From WARW01 sp964582365 (lineage in GTDB: Bacteria > Patescibacteriota > Microgenomatia > UBA12405), in NCBI GenBank assembly GCA_964582365.1, contig CAZOQV010000003.1, forward strand, positions 1-59,103: DNA of 59,103 nt. Reading direction: 5' to 3'. How positions within the stretch are numbered: the stretch's first letter is position 1; each line of letters begins with the position of its first letter. Below are positions 26,189 through 35,502 of this stretch, one piece after another. Position numbers and translations under genes: made by a program. The notes beneath the pieces are model-generated. The model saw nothing but the letters and a program-made list of their open reading frames with translations, made no database searches and was not told the origin of the DNA.

Positions 26189-28135
26189 ATGGTGAAAACT
26201 GCTCCAACATTAATAGTAGATCAAACTCCTGTTAAAAAGATAGTCTCTAAAAAGAAAAAAATATTAAGAATTATTCTTAATATTTTGTCTGTTATTTTGA
26301 TTTTAGCTTCTATAATTGCCGTTCTTGGTTTTTTCTTAGTTTTTATTCCCGGAAGAAAATTATATGCCCAAGTTTTAAAACTAAAAGAATCTGTTCCTGT
26401 AATTCAACAAGCCATTAGTGATAAAGATCTAGATAAAATTAAAGAAACACTAACTATTGTCAAAAATCAAACTGCTTCTATAAGTGTCAGTTATCAAAAG
26501 TTTTCTTGGTCTAAAATTTTACCAATAGTTGGGGATTATTATAAAGATGGTCAACAAATTTTAATTGTTGCCAAAGAAGGAATTGAAACTGGCGAAATCT
26601 TAATTAATGCTGTTGAGCCATATGCTGATTTTCTTGGTGTCAAAGGCGGATCAGTCAGCAGTGAACAAACCACTGAAGACCGAATTACTTTTTTAACTGA
26701 ATCAATTGAAAGTTTAATCCCATATTTAGATCAAATTGAAACAAAAATTACTGCCATTAAAGAATCAATTAATCAAATTAATGCTTCTCGTTATCCAGAA
26801 GAATTTAAAGGCTATCAAATAAAATCCAATATTACAAAAATTCAAGGAACAATCGACGATGTTCATAAATTTGTTAAAGATGGTAAACCTGTCATCGGAA
26901 AAATTTCTTGGCTTTTAGGTAAAGACAATCCTAGAAAATATTTAATAATCTTCCAAAATGATGGCGAACTCAGACCCAGCGGTGGTTTCTGGACTGCTTA
27001 CAGCACTTTAACCGTTAAAGACGGCAAAGTCACTCCTGGTATAGCCAGTAATATTTATGATCTTGACGATAAAATAAACAGTAAAGTTCCGGCACCCAGA
27101 TTAATCAAGTCATATCATATAAATGTCCCTTATCTTAATCTTCGTGATAGTAATCTTTCTCCAGATTTTCCTACTGATGCCAAAATATTTTTAGAAAAAT
27201 ACACTAAAGCCATGGGTAGCAGAGATAAATTTGATGCTGTAATCGCTATTGATACCAAACTTTTGGTCGATATGGTTAAAATTTTAGGAAGATTAGATAC
27301 TAGAGTCGGAACCTTCACTACCGATCCTGATAAAAGATGTGACGGCTGTCCTTCAATAATTTATGAATTACAATGGATCTCCGGTCGACCTAGAAATTAT
27401 ATTGAAAAAAATCGAAAAGATTTCTTAAATCCTCTAATGTCTTCTTTATTAGCCAATTTAATGGGAGCAGAAAAATCAAAAATGGGCTCAATAATTGAGA
27501 CTGGTTTAAAAAATATCAATGAAAAACATGTTTTGTTCTACTTTCCAGACGAAGAAATGCAAAATATTGGAAATTTAGCCAATGTTACCGGAAAAATAAT
27601 TGACGTTGATAAAACTGTCGACTACATCCATTTAAACGATGCTAATTTTGCCAGTGCTAAAAGCAATATCTTTATTACTCAAAAAATTAAACACGATATT
27701 ACCATTAAAGATAGTGTTGCTGAACATAAAATTTCAGTAACCTATACCAATCCATCTCCTGCCTCAAATTGTAATTTAGAAAAAGGAGATCTATGTCTAA
27801 ATGCCGCTCAATACCGTAATTTATTTAGGTTCTATGTTCCAATTGGCTCTAAACTTATTAAAATGACCGGCTCAGAAGTTCAAGTTGAACCTTATGAAGA
27901 ATTAAATAAATTAGTTTTTGAAGGCTTTTATGGTAATAAATATCCTCTTTATGCTAAATCAAATATCAAAACTTCTGTTCAATACACCTCCGGAGCCACT
28001 GTCGGGTCAGACTACACTCTAATGCTTCAAAAACAACCAGGAACAAAAGCCGTTGAATATGAATTAACCATAAATGGTGAAGAACAACCAATTTTTCAAT
28101 GGGTCGCCGATAAAACCATCAAATTTTCTTTGTAA
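26189..28135 (+). CDS. DUF4012 domain surface protein
   Basis: This 648-residue protein has a basic N-terminus, one membrane helix (about residues 28-54), a helical region with probable coiled coil (about 60-240) and a DUF4012 domain beginning LIIFQNDGELRPSGGFWTAYSTL. The C-terminal 200 residues look like an extracellular beta-rich domain with two paired-cysteine sites (RCDGC; NCNLEKGDLC). DUF4012 proteins are frequent in CPR and Gram-positive glycan loci but have no proven function. Position after the phosphoglycosyl transferase suggests a role in attaching or organising the surface glycan. Confidence 0.82.
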   Translation: MVKTAPTLIVDQTPVKKIVSKKKKILRIILNILSVILILASIIAVLGFFLVFIPGRKLYAQVLKLKESVPVIQQAISDKDLDKIKETLTIVKNQTASISVSYQKFSWSKILPIVGDYYKDGQQILIVAKEGIETGEILINAVEPYADFLGVKGGSVSSEQTTEDRITFLTESIESLIPYLDQIETKITAIKESINQINASRYPEEFKGYQIKSNITKIQGTIDDVHKFVKDGKPVIGKISWLLGKDNPRKYLIIFQNDGELRPSGGFWTAYSTLTVKDGKVTPGIASNIYDLDDKINSKVPAPRLIKSYHINVPYLNLRDSNLSPDFPTDAKIFLEKYTKAMGSRDKFDAVIAIDTKLLVDMVKILGRLDTRVGTFTTDPDKRCDGCPSIIYELQWISGRPRNYIEKNRKDFLNPLMSSLLANLMGAEKSKMGSIIETGLKNINEKHVLFYFPDEEMQNIGNLANVTGKIIDVDKTVDYIHLNDANFASAKSNIFITQKIKHDITIKDSVAEHKISVTYTNPSPASNCNLEKGDLCLNAAQYRNLFRFYVPIGSKLIKMTGSEVQVEPYEELNKLVFEGFYGNKYPLYAKSNIKTSVQYTSGATVGSDYTLMLQKQPGTKAVEYELTINGEEQPIFQWVADKTIKFSL

Positions 28136-28695
28136 TGGATAAATATCAAAACACAATAGGAATTGTTATTAATAAAAAAACAATCAAAGAAACTGATTTA
28201 TTAATAACACTTTTAACCCCAAGACAAGGAAAAATTGTTGCTTTAGCTAAAGGTGCTAAAAACATTAAAAGTAGTCGTCTAAGTTCTCTCCAACTCGGCA
28301 ATATTATTAAAGCTCAACTTTATCAAAAGAATGATTATCTTTGGTTATCTGAGGCTCAAACCATCAATCCTTTTTTACAAAGCGAAAAAAATCTTACTCA
28401 ATTAAATTTATTATTTTATTTTTTGGAAATTTTAAATCGTCTTATTGCTGAAAATCAGCAAATCGAAAATATCTATCAGATTTCTCAAGAAATTATTGAC
28501 TCTATCAACAAAAATCAATTAAATCGTTATATTAAAAACGAAATTCTTTTTATTGAAACTCTTGGTTATGGTCTTCCGAATGAAATTAATCAATATTTTG
28601 CCAAAAAAGATTATAAGACTACTCAACAATTAATCAAAGGTTTCTTTGAATCTATTATTGAAAAGCCATTAGAGAGTAATAAGCTTTTTAAGTAA
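28135..28695 (+). CDS. recO: DNA repair protein RecO (short form)
   Basis: The N-terminal OB-fold is clear: IGIVINKKTIKETDLLITLLTPRQGKIVALAKGAKNIKSS, then LGNIIKAQLYQKNDYLWLSEAQTI. At 186 residues it is shorter than typical RecO (about 240), and the cysteine zinc motif of many homologues is missing. RecO loads RecA on SSB-coated DNA with RecR. The ATG shares one base with the preceding stop (TAATG), so a housekeeping gene is coupled to the end of the glycan operon. Confidence 0.85.
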   Translation: MDKYQNTIGIVINKKTIKETDLLITLLTPRQGKIVALAKGAKNIKSSRLSSLQLGNIIKAQLYQKNDYLWLSEAQTINPFLQSEKNLTQLNLLFYFLEILNRLIAENQQIENIYQISQEIIDSINKNQLNRYIKNEILFIETLGYGLPNEINQYFAKKDYKTTQQLIKGFFESIIEKPLESNKLFK

Positions 28696-28703
28696 TCTCA
28701 GGT

Positions 28704-28709
28704 TATAAT
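28704..28709 (+). promoter_or_regulatory. -10 element before glyS
   Basis: TATAAT ends five bases before the glyS ATG at 28715, so transcription should start at or near the start codon (leaderless). No strong -35 is visible. Confidence 0.5.
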
Positions 28710-28714
28710 ATTCC

Positions 28715-30037
28715 ATGGCAGAAAAAAATCAAAACGAAACAGTCAGTAAGATCGTCAGTCTTTGTAAAAGACGCGGTATTATTTTTCAAAACTCAGAAAT
28801 ATATGGCGGTGTTCAAGGTTTTTACGATTACGGTCCCATTGGTTCTTTAATGAAAATGAATTGGAAAAATATCTGGTTGAAACATAATGTTACTAGTCGT
28901 CGTGATGTTGTTTATATCGATGGTTCCATTATCACTCATCCAAAAGTTTGGGAAGCATCAGGTCATGTCAAAAATTTTGCCGATATTATGGTTGAATGTA
29001 AATCATGCCATAAAAGATTTCGTCCTGATCTGCTCGATGATCCTTCAAAATGTCCAGAATGTGGAGGTCAATTTACAGAAGGTAAAAAATATAATATTCT
29101 CTTTGAAACTGAAATTGGTGTTATCGAAGGTGAAAAACAACATGCTTATTTAAGAGGAGAAGCTTGCCAAACTATTTATCTTGATTTTAAAAACATCGTC
29201 GACTCTTGTCGTGTCAAAATTCCCTTTGGTATTGCTCAAATTGGGAAAGCTTTTAGAAATGAAATAACTCCCAAAAACTTTTTATATCGTACTCGCGAAT
29301 TTGAACAATGGGATGTTCAATATTTTGTTCATCCTAACGATATGGAAAAATGGTTTGAGTATTGGAAAGAAAATCACATGAATTGGTATCAAAAATTATT
29401 CAATAATCCAGAAAACTTAAGATTTCGTCAGCACGAACCAGATGAATTATCTTTTTATGCCAAAAAAGCTTTTGATATTGAATATAAAACCCCGTGGGGT
29501 TGGGCTGAAATGGAAGGAGTTCATTGGCGTTCAGATTACGACTTAACTCAACATTCTAAATTCAGTGGTCAAGATCTCTCTTATCTTGATCCAGTCACTC
29601 ATGAAAAATATCTCCCTCACATCACTGAATGTTCTGGTGGTGTCGACCGTAGTTTCTTTTTTATGTTACTTGATGCTTATTGCGAAGAAAAAACCGAATC
29701 TGGCGAAATCCGAACAGTTTTAAAAGTTAAACCTCAAATTTCTGCCTATAAAATGGCTATTATTCCACTTGCCTCCAATAAGCCAGAATTAATTGCCAAA
29801 GCTGAATCAATTTTTCAAAAACTAAATGAAAAATATTCAGTCGATTGGGATGATAGTAGCAATATAGGTAAAAAATATCGTCGCCAAGACGAAATTGGCA
29901 CTCCTTGGTGTTTGGTCGTTGACTATCAAACCCTCGAAGACAATACTGTTAGTATTCGTGACCGAGACACCATGGAACAAGTCAGAATTAAAGCTGATGA
30001 AGTTGACAATTGGTTAGAAAAACAGTTAAATAAATAA
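28715..30037 (+). CDS. glyS: Glycyl-tRNA synthetase, homodimeric class II type
   Basis: This 440-residue enzyme charges tRNA-Gly. IIFQNSEIYGGVQGFYDYGPIGSLMK and the class II motifs (FRNEITPKNFLYRTREFEQWD; a late CSGGVDRSFFFMLLDAY) are diagnostic of the single-subunit alpha2 type rather than the split alpha/beta type. An insertion with two CxxC pairs (VECKSCHKRF; KCPECGGQF) at about residues 90-110 probably binds zinc. The anticodon-binding domain is C-terminal (about 340-430). The TATAAT box five bases before ATG suggests a leaderless message. Confidence 0.93.
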   Translation: MAEKNQNETVSKIVSLCKRRGIIFQNSEIYGGVQGFYDYGPIGSLMKMNWKNIWLKHNVTSRRDVVYIDGSIITHPKVWEASGHVKNFADIMVECKSCHKRFRPDLLDDPSKCPECGGQFTEGKKYNILFETEIGVIEGEKQHAYLRGEACQTIYLDFKNIVDSCRVKIPFGIAQIGKAFRNEITPKNFLYRTREFEQWDVQYFVHPNDMEKWFEYWKENHMNWYQKLFNNPENLRFRQHEPDELSFYAKKAFDIEYKTPWGWAEMEGVHWRSDYDLTQHSKFSGQDLSYLDPVTHEKYLPHITECSGGVDRSFFFMLLDAYCEEKTESGEIRTVLKVKPQISAYKMAIIPLASNKPELIAKAESIFQKLNEKYSVDWDDSSNIGKKYRRQDEIGTPWCLVVDYQTLEDNTVSIRDRDTMEQVRIKADEVDNWLEKQLNK

Positions 30038-30039
30038 TC

Positions 30040-30753
30040 ATGAAAAAAATAATAAAACTATTTGCTTTTACCGCTCTCATTATTTCATCATCTTTTTTAT
30101 TATCTGCTTGCAGTAAAAAACCTGTAGCAGACACTCCTGATTCAGCCAAAAATACCGCCAAAACTGCTAAAAAAATCGAACTGTCTGCCGATGAAAAACC
30201 ATATATCAGCCTAGTTCCAACTGTAGATGGTCACACTTTATCTCTTAAAATTTCTCAAGTTCCGCCTAAATTCACCAGCATTGATTATGAATTAATCTAC
30301 ACTGCCATAGATGGAGATATTGAAATTGAAAAAGGGGTCAGTGGTACTATAAAAAGTTCCGAATATTCATCGGCTAAAGATCTTTTATTGGGCACTGCCA
30401 GTTGTACCAACGGTTGCAAATACAAATACGATGAAGGTGTCACTGGCGGAACACTCACCTTAATATTGAATACCGACAATAAAGAATATTTTAATCATGA
30501 AACTTCTTTTGTTTTTTCTAGCGGTACCGATATCAATAAAGCCAAAAAATTTAGTTTAATCCAGGATAATTTTATTATCAATGGAACCGTCACCGCTAAA
30601 AGTGAATATTTCATTGCTTTTAAAAATTTTAAATCAATTTATTCTGTTTTCTCTAGTGGTACCGGCAAAGGCAAAATCGTTTCCATCGAACCTACCACTA
30701 TCACCAAAACCGATACTAACACTATCACTGGTGACTACACCATCGCCCAATAA
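30040..30753 (+). CDS. Lipoprotein of unknown function
   Basis: The protein (237 residues) begins with a lipoprotein signal peptide: basic MKKIIK, a hydrophobic core, and lipobox LSAC with the lipid-modified cysteine at about residue 24. The mature part has a short Ala/Lys/Thr spacer and then a beta-rich domain of about 190 residues that I do not recognise, with a Cys-x3-Cys pair (ASCTNGCKYKYDEG). It follows glyS by two bases, and its stop overlaps the rsmH start by one base. Confidence 0.75.
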   Translation: MKKIIKLFAFTALIISSSFLLSACSKKPVADTPDSAKNTAKTAKKIELSADEKPYISLVPTVDGHTLSLKISQVPPKFTSIDYELIYTAIDGDIEIEKGVSGTIKSSEYSSAKDLLLGTASCTNGCKYKYDEGVTGGTLTLILNTDNKEYFNHETSFVFSSGTDINKAKKFSLIQDNFIINGTVTAKSEYFIAFKNFKSIYSVFSSGTGKGKIVSIEPTTITKTDTNTITGDYTIAQ

Positions 30754-31637
30754 TGGATTTTCATATTCCTGTTTTACTAGCTGAAACAATTAGACTTCTT
30801 AACGTCCAAAAAAATAAAATTTATATTGACGGTACTCTTGGTCATGGTGGTCATACCTTGGAAATATTAAAACAAGGAGGCATTGTTTACGGCATTGATC
30901 AAGATCCTAAAAATTTAGAAATCGCCACTAACCGAGTCAAAGAAGCTGGATTTGAAAAACAATTTTTTCCAGTTCATAATAATTTCAACCAATTAGAAAA
31001 TTTTATTAATCAAAACATTAAGCAAAAAATTAATGGTTTAATTATTGATCTTGGTCTCAGCCAAAGTCAACAAACCGGTAAAGATAGGGGATTTTCATTT
31101 AACGATGAAATTTCTCTCGACATGAGGCTAGATCCAGAAAATCAGGAATTAACCGCTGAAGAAATTATTAATACTTATGACTACAACGAACTTTTCGAAA
31201 TTTTTAGTAAATACGCCCAAGAAGTTTATAGTAAACCATTAGCTTTAAAAATAATTCACGAACGTCAAAAATCACCAATAAAAAATTCCGTAAGATTGGC
31301 TAATATTATTCGAGATTTTTATAAAGACCATCATTTCAGATCTAAAATAGATCCTAGTACTAAAATTTTTATGAGTCTTCGCATCGTTGTTAATAATGAA
31401 TTTGATAATTTAAAAGATATTCTTAGTCAAAGCTTAAACACAGTCGCTAAAGACGGCAATGTTTGCATTATTTCTTTTCATTCCGGAGAAGATAGAATTG
31501 TCAAACAATTTATTAAAAATTATTCGGATCAAAAAATAATTATTGAAAATAAAAAACCTGCCAAAGCTTCTTTTGAAGAAATCAAAAAGAATCCTTTATC
31601 TCGCTCAGCCACCCTAAGATCGTATAGAATAGTATAA
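30753..31637 (+). CDS. rsmH: 16S rRNA (cytosine(1402)-N(4))-methyltransferase
   Basis: This 294-residue SAM-dependent enzyme (formerly MraW) methylates C1402 of 16S rRNA. It begins FHIPVLLAETIRLL, then YIDGTLGHGGHTLEIL for SAM binding, LIIDLGLSQSQ, DMRLD and SFHSGEDRIVKQF. It opens the dcw cluster, its usual place. The spacing to the next small gene is one base. Confidence 0.95.
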   Translation: MDFHIPVLLAETIRLLNVQKNKIYIDGTLGHGGHTLEILKQGGIVYGIDQDPKNLEIATNRVKEAGFEKQFFPVHNNFNQLENFINQNIKQKINGLIIDLGLSQSQQTGKDRGFSFNDEISLDMRLDPENQELTAEEIINTYDYNELFEIFSKYAQEVYSKPLALKIIHERQKSPIKNSVRLANIIRDFYKDHHFRSKIDPSTKIFMSLRIVVNNEFDNLKDILSQSLNTVAKDGNVCIISFHSGEDRIVKQFIKNYSDQKIIIENKKPAKASFEEIKKNPLSRSATLRSYRIV

Positions 31638-31638
31638 G

Positions 31639-31896
31639 ATGTTAAACAAATCATTTTTTCTAGTCATCTTTTTTATAATCATATTTCAAATTATATTTTC
31701 GTTCTATTATTCCAGTGAAATTATTAATCAAAATAATCTAATTAATCAAAATCAAATCATATTTCAAACTCTTAAATTTAAAAATCAAAATTTAGAAAAA
31801 AAATTAGCCATCTTATCTTCTTTAACTACCATTGAAGCCACTACCAGTCAAAAAAACTATATAAATTTACAAGAAACTTTAACTCTTCAAAACTAA
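31639..31896 (+). CDS. FtsL-like small division protein
   Basis: This 85-residue protein has a single N-terminal membrane helix (about residues 6-25) and a short Asn/Gln-rich helical segment (about 30-60) that could form a coiled coil. Sequence similarity is not informative, but size, topology and position between rsmH and ftsI are those of FtsL, which links FtsI and FtsW to FtsQ. The ATG is one base after the rsmH stop. Assignment is by position. Confidence 0.6.
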   Translation: MLNKSFFLVIFFIIIFQIIFSFYYSSEIINQNNLINQNQIIFQTLKFKNQNLEKKLAILSSLTTIEATTSQKNYINLQETLTLQN

Positions 31897-31897
31897 A

Positions 31898-33550
31898 GTG
31901 CAAAATTCAAGATCAAAAATACTATCTATTGCTCTTACCTTTTGTTTTATGGTTATTTCCTGGCGTTTTTTTTATTGGCAGGTTGTTAAAGCTCCAGAAT
32001 TTAAAGAAAAAGCTAAAAATCAAACATACAAACTGGCAACTATTCATCCTGAACGAGGAAAAATCTATTCTTCTGACAAATTTCCCCTTGTTTTAAACCA
32101 AACTGTTTATCAACTTTCATTGTATAAGCCAAATTTTAAGGAAGACTTAGACCAAATAATAAATCAGATAGAACAAGTCTATCCTGATTTTAAAACTAAA
32201 AATAACGAAACTATTATTAAATTTAAAAATAATTCCAATCAAAAATGGATTACCTTCAATCCAGAATTTAGCGAAGAACAAAAAAACCTATTAAACATCT
32301 CTGGTATCGAATTTAAAAAAATAGAAAAAAGATTTTATCCAGAAAATTCTTTAGCTTCAGATATTCTTGGAATTATTGGCAAAGATTCAAGTGGAAGCAA
32401 AATTGGATATGGTGGTCTTGAAGCCTTTTATCAAAAACAATTACAAGGAAAAACCGGATTTGTTTGGGGACCACAAGATGCCACTGGAAAAACCATTTTA
32501 AATAAAAAAAGTTGGAGTTCAAATGCCGTCAATGGTCGAAATATTTTTACCAACATTAACAGAAGTGCTCAATTTTATGTTGAAAAACTTTTACGTGAAG
32601 GTATTGATAAATACACCGCCGATTCAGGTTCCATTACTATTATTGAATCAAAAACCGGTGCTATTTTAGCTATGTCCACTCTCACGGCCACCAGCTCTGC
32701 CACTGCTAGTGGAATTAGAAACCCCGCCATTTCAGATCTTTTTGAACCAGGTTCTATTTTTAAGCCATTAATTGTCTCCATGGCTTTAGACACTAATTCA
32801 ATCGACACTGATTATGTTTGCACTAAATGTAATCAAGCCCGTGTTATCGGCAAATACAACATTAGTAATTGGAATAATGAATTTCACGCCAACTCCACTC
32901 TTCAAGACATTATTAAAAATTCCGACAATGTTGGTATGAGTTATATTATTGCCCAACTTGGTAAAGATAATTTTTTAGATTATTATCAAAAACTTGGACT
33001 CACTCAAAAAACCGGCATTGATCTTCAAGGTGAAGCTAAACCAACCATTAAAAACCAGTGGCCAGAAATTGATTTAGCCACTGCTTCTTTTGGACAAGGA
33101 ATTGTAGTCACTCAAATTGGTATGCTTCAAGCCTTTAATGTCATTGCTAACGATGGTGTTTTGGTTAGACCAAAAGTTGTCGATTATTTTATCGAAGAAG
33201 ACAAAATAATTAAAAATAAAAATAATAAAGAAACTCAAGTTTTCAGTTTAGATACCATAAAGAAAATAAAATCGATTTTAAAATATTCTGTTGAAAGTGG
33301 TGTTGTTTCCAGACTTAAACCAAATAATCTTGAAGTTTGCGCCAAAAGTGGTACCGCTCAAGTCGCCATTCAGGGTAGCTATAAAAATAATTCTTCAACC
33401 ATCGCTTCATATATTGGTTTTTCTCCTTGTGATAATCCTAAATTTACTATGATTGTCACTATTAATAATCCCAGAACTTCACCCTGGGGATCAAGTACTG
33501 CTGCTCCGATCTGGTATGAACTAGCGTCAAAGTTAAACTATTTGTTATAA
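31898..33550 (+). CDS. ftsI: Division-type penicillin-binding protein (FtsI/PBP2-like transpeptidase)
   Basis: This 550-residue class B PBP crosslinks peptidoglycan. It starts at a GTG one base after the FtsL-like stop, has one membrane helix (about 8-26), a pedestal domain and a transpeptidase domain. The three active-site motifs are intact: S286-IFK, SDN in NSDNVGMSY, and KSGTAQ at 483-488. The position after rsmH and the ftsL-like gene supports FtsI rather than an elongation PBP. No C-terminal PASTA domains are present. Confidence 0.92.
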   Translation: MQNSRSKILSIALTFCFMVISWRFFYWQVVKAPEFKEKAKNQTYKLATIHPERGKIYSSDKFPLVLNQTVYQLSLYKPNFKEDLDQIINQIEQVYPDFKTKNNETIIKFKNNSNQKWITFNPEFSEEQKNLLNISGIEFKKIEKRFYPENSLASDILGIIGKDSSGSKIGYGGLEAFYQKQLQGKTGFVWGPQDATGKTILNKKSWSSNAVNGRNIFTNINRSAQFYVEKLLREGIDKYTADSGSITIIESKTGAILAMSTLTATSSATASGIRNPAISDLFEPGSIFKPLIVSMALDTNSIDTDYVCTKCNQARVIGKYNISNWNNEFHANSTLQDIIKNSDNVGMSYIIAQLGKDNFLDYYQKLGLTQKTGIDLQGEAKPTIKNQWPEIDLATASFGQGIVVTQIGMLQAFNVIANDGVLVRPKVVDYFIEEDKIIKNKNNKETQVFSLDTIKKIKSILKYSVESGVVSRLKPNNLEVCAKSGTAQVAIQGSYKNNSSTIASYIGFSPCDNPKFTMIVTINNPRTSPWGSSTAAPIWYELASKLNYLL

Positions 33551-33563
33551 TTGAATACTTCTA

Positions 33564-34865
33564 ATGGTTCAAAAATTAAAAAACATCTTCATTCATTTAC
33601 CAAAAAGTTTTTTTTGCAACTTAAAATATGGTTTCCCTAGCCGAAAATTAACTCTAATTGGCGTTACTGGAACAGACGGTAAAACTACAACTTGTACTTT
33701 AGTCAACGAAATATTAAAAAAATCTGGTTTAAAAACCGGATTAATTACCACCATTGGCGCTAAAATTGGTGACAAAGAAATTGAAACCGGTTTTCATACC
33801 ACCACTCCAGATCCATCTGTTCTTCAAAAAATTTTGGCCGATATGGTCAAGAGTGGAATAACCCATGTTGTGTGCGAAGTCACTTCTCATGCTCTCGATC
33901 AACATCGTTTTTGGGGTTGTAACTTTAAGGTCGCCGGTATCACCAACACTTCTCATGAACATCTTGATTATCACAAAAAAATAGAAACATATATTAAGAC
34001 TAAAGCTAAACTTTTTAATCAATCCGAAACCGCTATTTTGAATAAAGATGACCAGTCTTTCGAAATTATAAAAAAACAAATAAAAATTCCCTATAAAACA
34101 TTTAGTATTAACAAAACTTCCGATTACCAAGCTCAAAAAATAAAACTTGGAACTGATAATCTCAGTTTTTGCGTTAATGATCAGAAATTTATCACTGATA
34201 GTAATTATGAATACCAAGTCTATAATATTCTTTTAGCCACCGCTATTTGCTATAAATTGGGAATTAAATCCGAAACAATTCAACAAGTAATAGAACATTT
34301 TCCAGAGACCAAGGGTCGTCGCGAAGAATTATCAAATGATTTTAAGTTTAGAACTATTATCGATTTTGCCCATACTCCTAATGCTCTTAATGCTTCACTT
34401 TCTTCTCTTAAAAAAACTAATCAAGGGAAAATTATTATTATTTTTGGAGCCACCGGTGGTCGAGACCACAGTAAACGACCGATAATGGGTAATATTGTTT
34501 CAAAATTAGCTGATATTGCCATAATTACTGCTGACGACACTAGAAATGAAAAAATTAAAGATATTAACAAACAAATCATTAGTGGTATTGATCCTGAAAA
34601 ATCAGAATTAATTGATTACCAAGAAACAAAAACTAAAAAACAAATTCAAAATATTTCAGAATTATCTAAGAAAAAATTTATTTATTTTGATATTCCAAAT
34701 CGTCAAGACGCCTTTAATTTAGCCATCAAATTAGCAAAACCAAACGATGTTGTTATTGCTTGCGGCAAAGGTCATGAAAATACTATTCTTCACGGACGCA
34801 CCGAATATCCTTGGTCCGAAGCCGAAGCTTTTAGAACCGCTTTTCGATTTCGAAAAATAAAATAA
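33564..34865 (+). CDS. murE: UDP-MurNAc-tripeptide synthetase, truncated N-terminus
   Basis: It would add the third residue of the stem peptide. The ATP-binding loop GVTGTDGKTTT is already at residues 33-43, whereas full-length MurE has about 70-80 residues more before it, so the N-terminal UDP-binding domain is missing or minimal. TTPDP, SHALDQ, NTSHEHLDYH, the KTKAKLF lysine and the C-terminal DFAHTPNALNASL, GGRDHSKRP and ACGKGHE are MurE-like. The residue-selecting motif DNPR of diaminopimelate-adding enzymes reads DDTR here, so the third amino acid cannot be assumed. A TATAAT box ends 12 bases before ATG. Confidence 0.85.
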   Translation: MVQKLKNIFIHLPKSFFCNLKYGFPSRKLTLIGVTGTDGKTTTCTLVNEILKKSGLKTGLITTIGAKIGDKEIETGFHTTTPDPSVLQKILADMVKSGITHVVCEVTSHALDQHRFWGCNFKVAGITNTSHEHLDYHKKIETYIKTKAKLFNQSETAILNKDDQSFEIIKKQIKIPYKTFSINKTSDYQAQKIKLGTDNLSFCVNDQKFITDSNYEYQVYNILLATAICYKLGIKSETIQQVIEHFPETKGRREELSNDFKFRTIIDFAHTPNALNASLSSLKKTNQGKIIIIFGATGGRDHSKRPIMGNIVSKLADIAIITADDTRNEKIKDINKQIISGIDPEKSELIDYQETKTKKQIQNISELSKKKFIYFDIPNRQDAFNLAIKLAKPNDVVIACGKGHENTILHGRTEYPWSEAEAFRTAFRFRKIK

Positions 34866-34866
34866 T

Positions 34867-35457
34867 ATGACTCAGTTTAATCTAAAGAATACTGACAATA
34901 TTGATCAAAATTATCAAAATGGTCTTCTTCCTCAACGAAATGATAAAAATTTGTTTTATTCTCAAACTAGTTGTCGTTCCAATTTAACTGATTTTAAATT
35001 AAGTTCTGAAAATCGCCGAATTTTAAGAAAAACTGAAGAATTCACCTTTGAAAAAATTGCTCTTAAAGATTTCAATTATGATTTAAAAACTCAAAAAGAA
35101 ATTTTTAATTGGATAAAAAAACTTGGATGGGATTATCCTACCAGTTCGGTTAAAAATGTTTTTACAAATCATATTTTTAATTATCTATATGTATGGAAAG
35201 ATAAGCAAAATAATATCATTGCTTATTCTGTTTGTTATTTTTCAGACCATATTAGTCATATCGCCTATGTTTTTTATAATCCAGAATTAGCCCATGGAAA
35301 TTTACCCATTCGTTTAGTTTTACAAACCATTATTGATAGCCACGAATCAGGTTTAACTTATTGTTATTTAGGTCGTTTTTCTAATGATAATGGTTTTTAT
35401 AAAAGAAACATGCCCGGCTTTGAATACTTTAACAATAATCAATGGCAAACTTTATAA
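34867..35457 (+). CDS. Aminoacyl-tRNA-protein transferase (ATE/Bpt) family protein
   Basis: This 196-residue protein resembles the C-terminal GNAT-like domain of arginyl/leucyl-tRNA-protein transferases: TDFKLSSENRRILRKTEEF, then ISHIAYVFYNPELAHGNLPIRLVL, then LTYCYLGRFSNDNGFYKRNMPGFE and NNNQWQ. The N-terminal cysteine cluster of the family is reduced to a single cysteine (Cys36), so the metal/cluster site is lost. The location between murE and the MurC/Mpl gene, one base after the murE stop, points to transfer of an amino acid from tRNA onto a peptidoglycan precursor, as FemX/MurM (also GNAT-fold) do. That role is inference; canonical protein N-end modification is the alternative. Confidence 0.6.
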   Translation: MTQFNLKNTDNIDQNYQNGLLPQRNDKNLFYSQTSCRSNLTDFKLSSENRRILRKTEEFTFEKIALKDFNYDLKTQKEIFNWIKKLGWDYPTSSVKNVFTNHIFNYLYVWKDKQNNIIAYSVCYFSDHISHIAYVFYNPELAHGNLPIRLVLQTIIDSHESGLTYCYLGRFSNDNGFYKRNMPGFEYFNNNQWQTL

Positions 35458-35467
35458 AATTATTTTT

Positions 35468-35498
35468 TAGAAATTGGAAATTAGATATTAGAAATTAA
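35468..35498 (+). repeat. GAAATTR heptamer tract, intergenic
   Basis: TAGAAATTGGAAATTAGATATTAGAAATT fills most of the 45-base gap before the MurC/Mpl gene. Confidence 0.7.
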
Positions 35499-35502
35499 AT
35501 AT

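Noticed and set aside
33741..34217. Minus-strand open frame of 158 codons within murE
   Set aside because: It is antisense to a conserved Mur ligase and has no motif or start signal.
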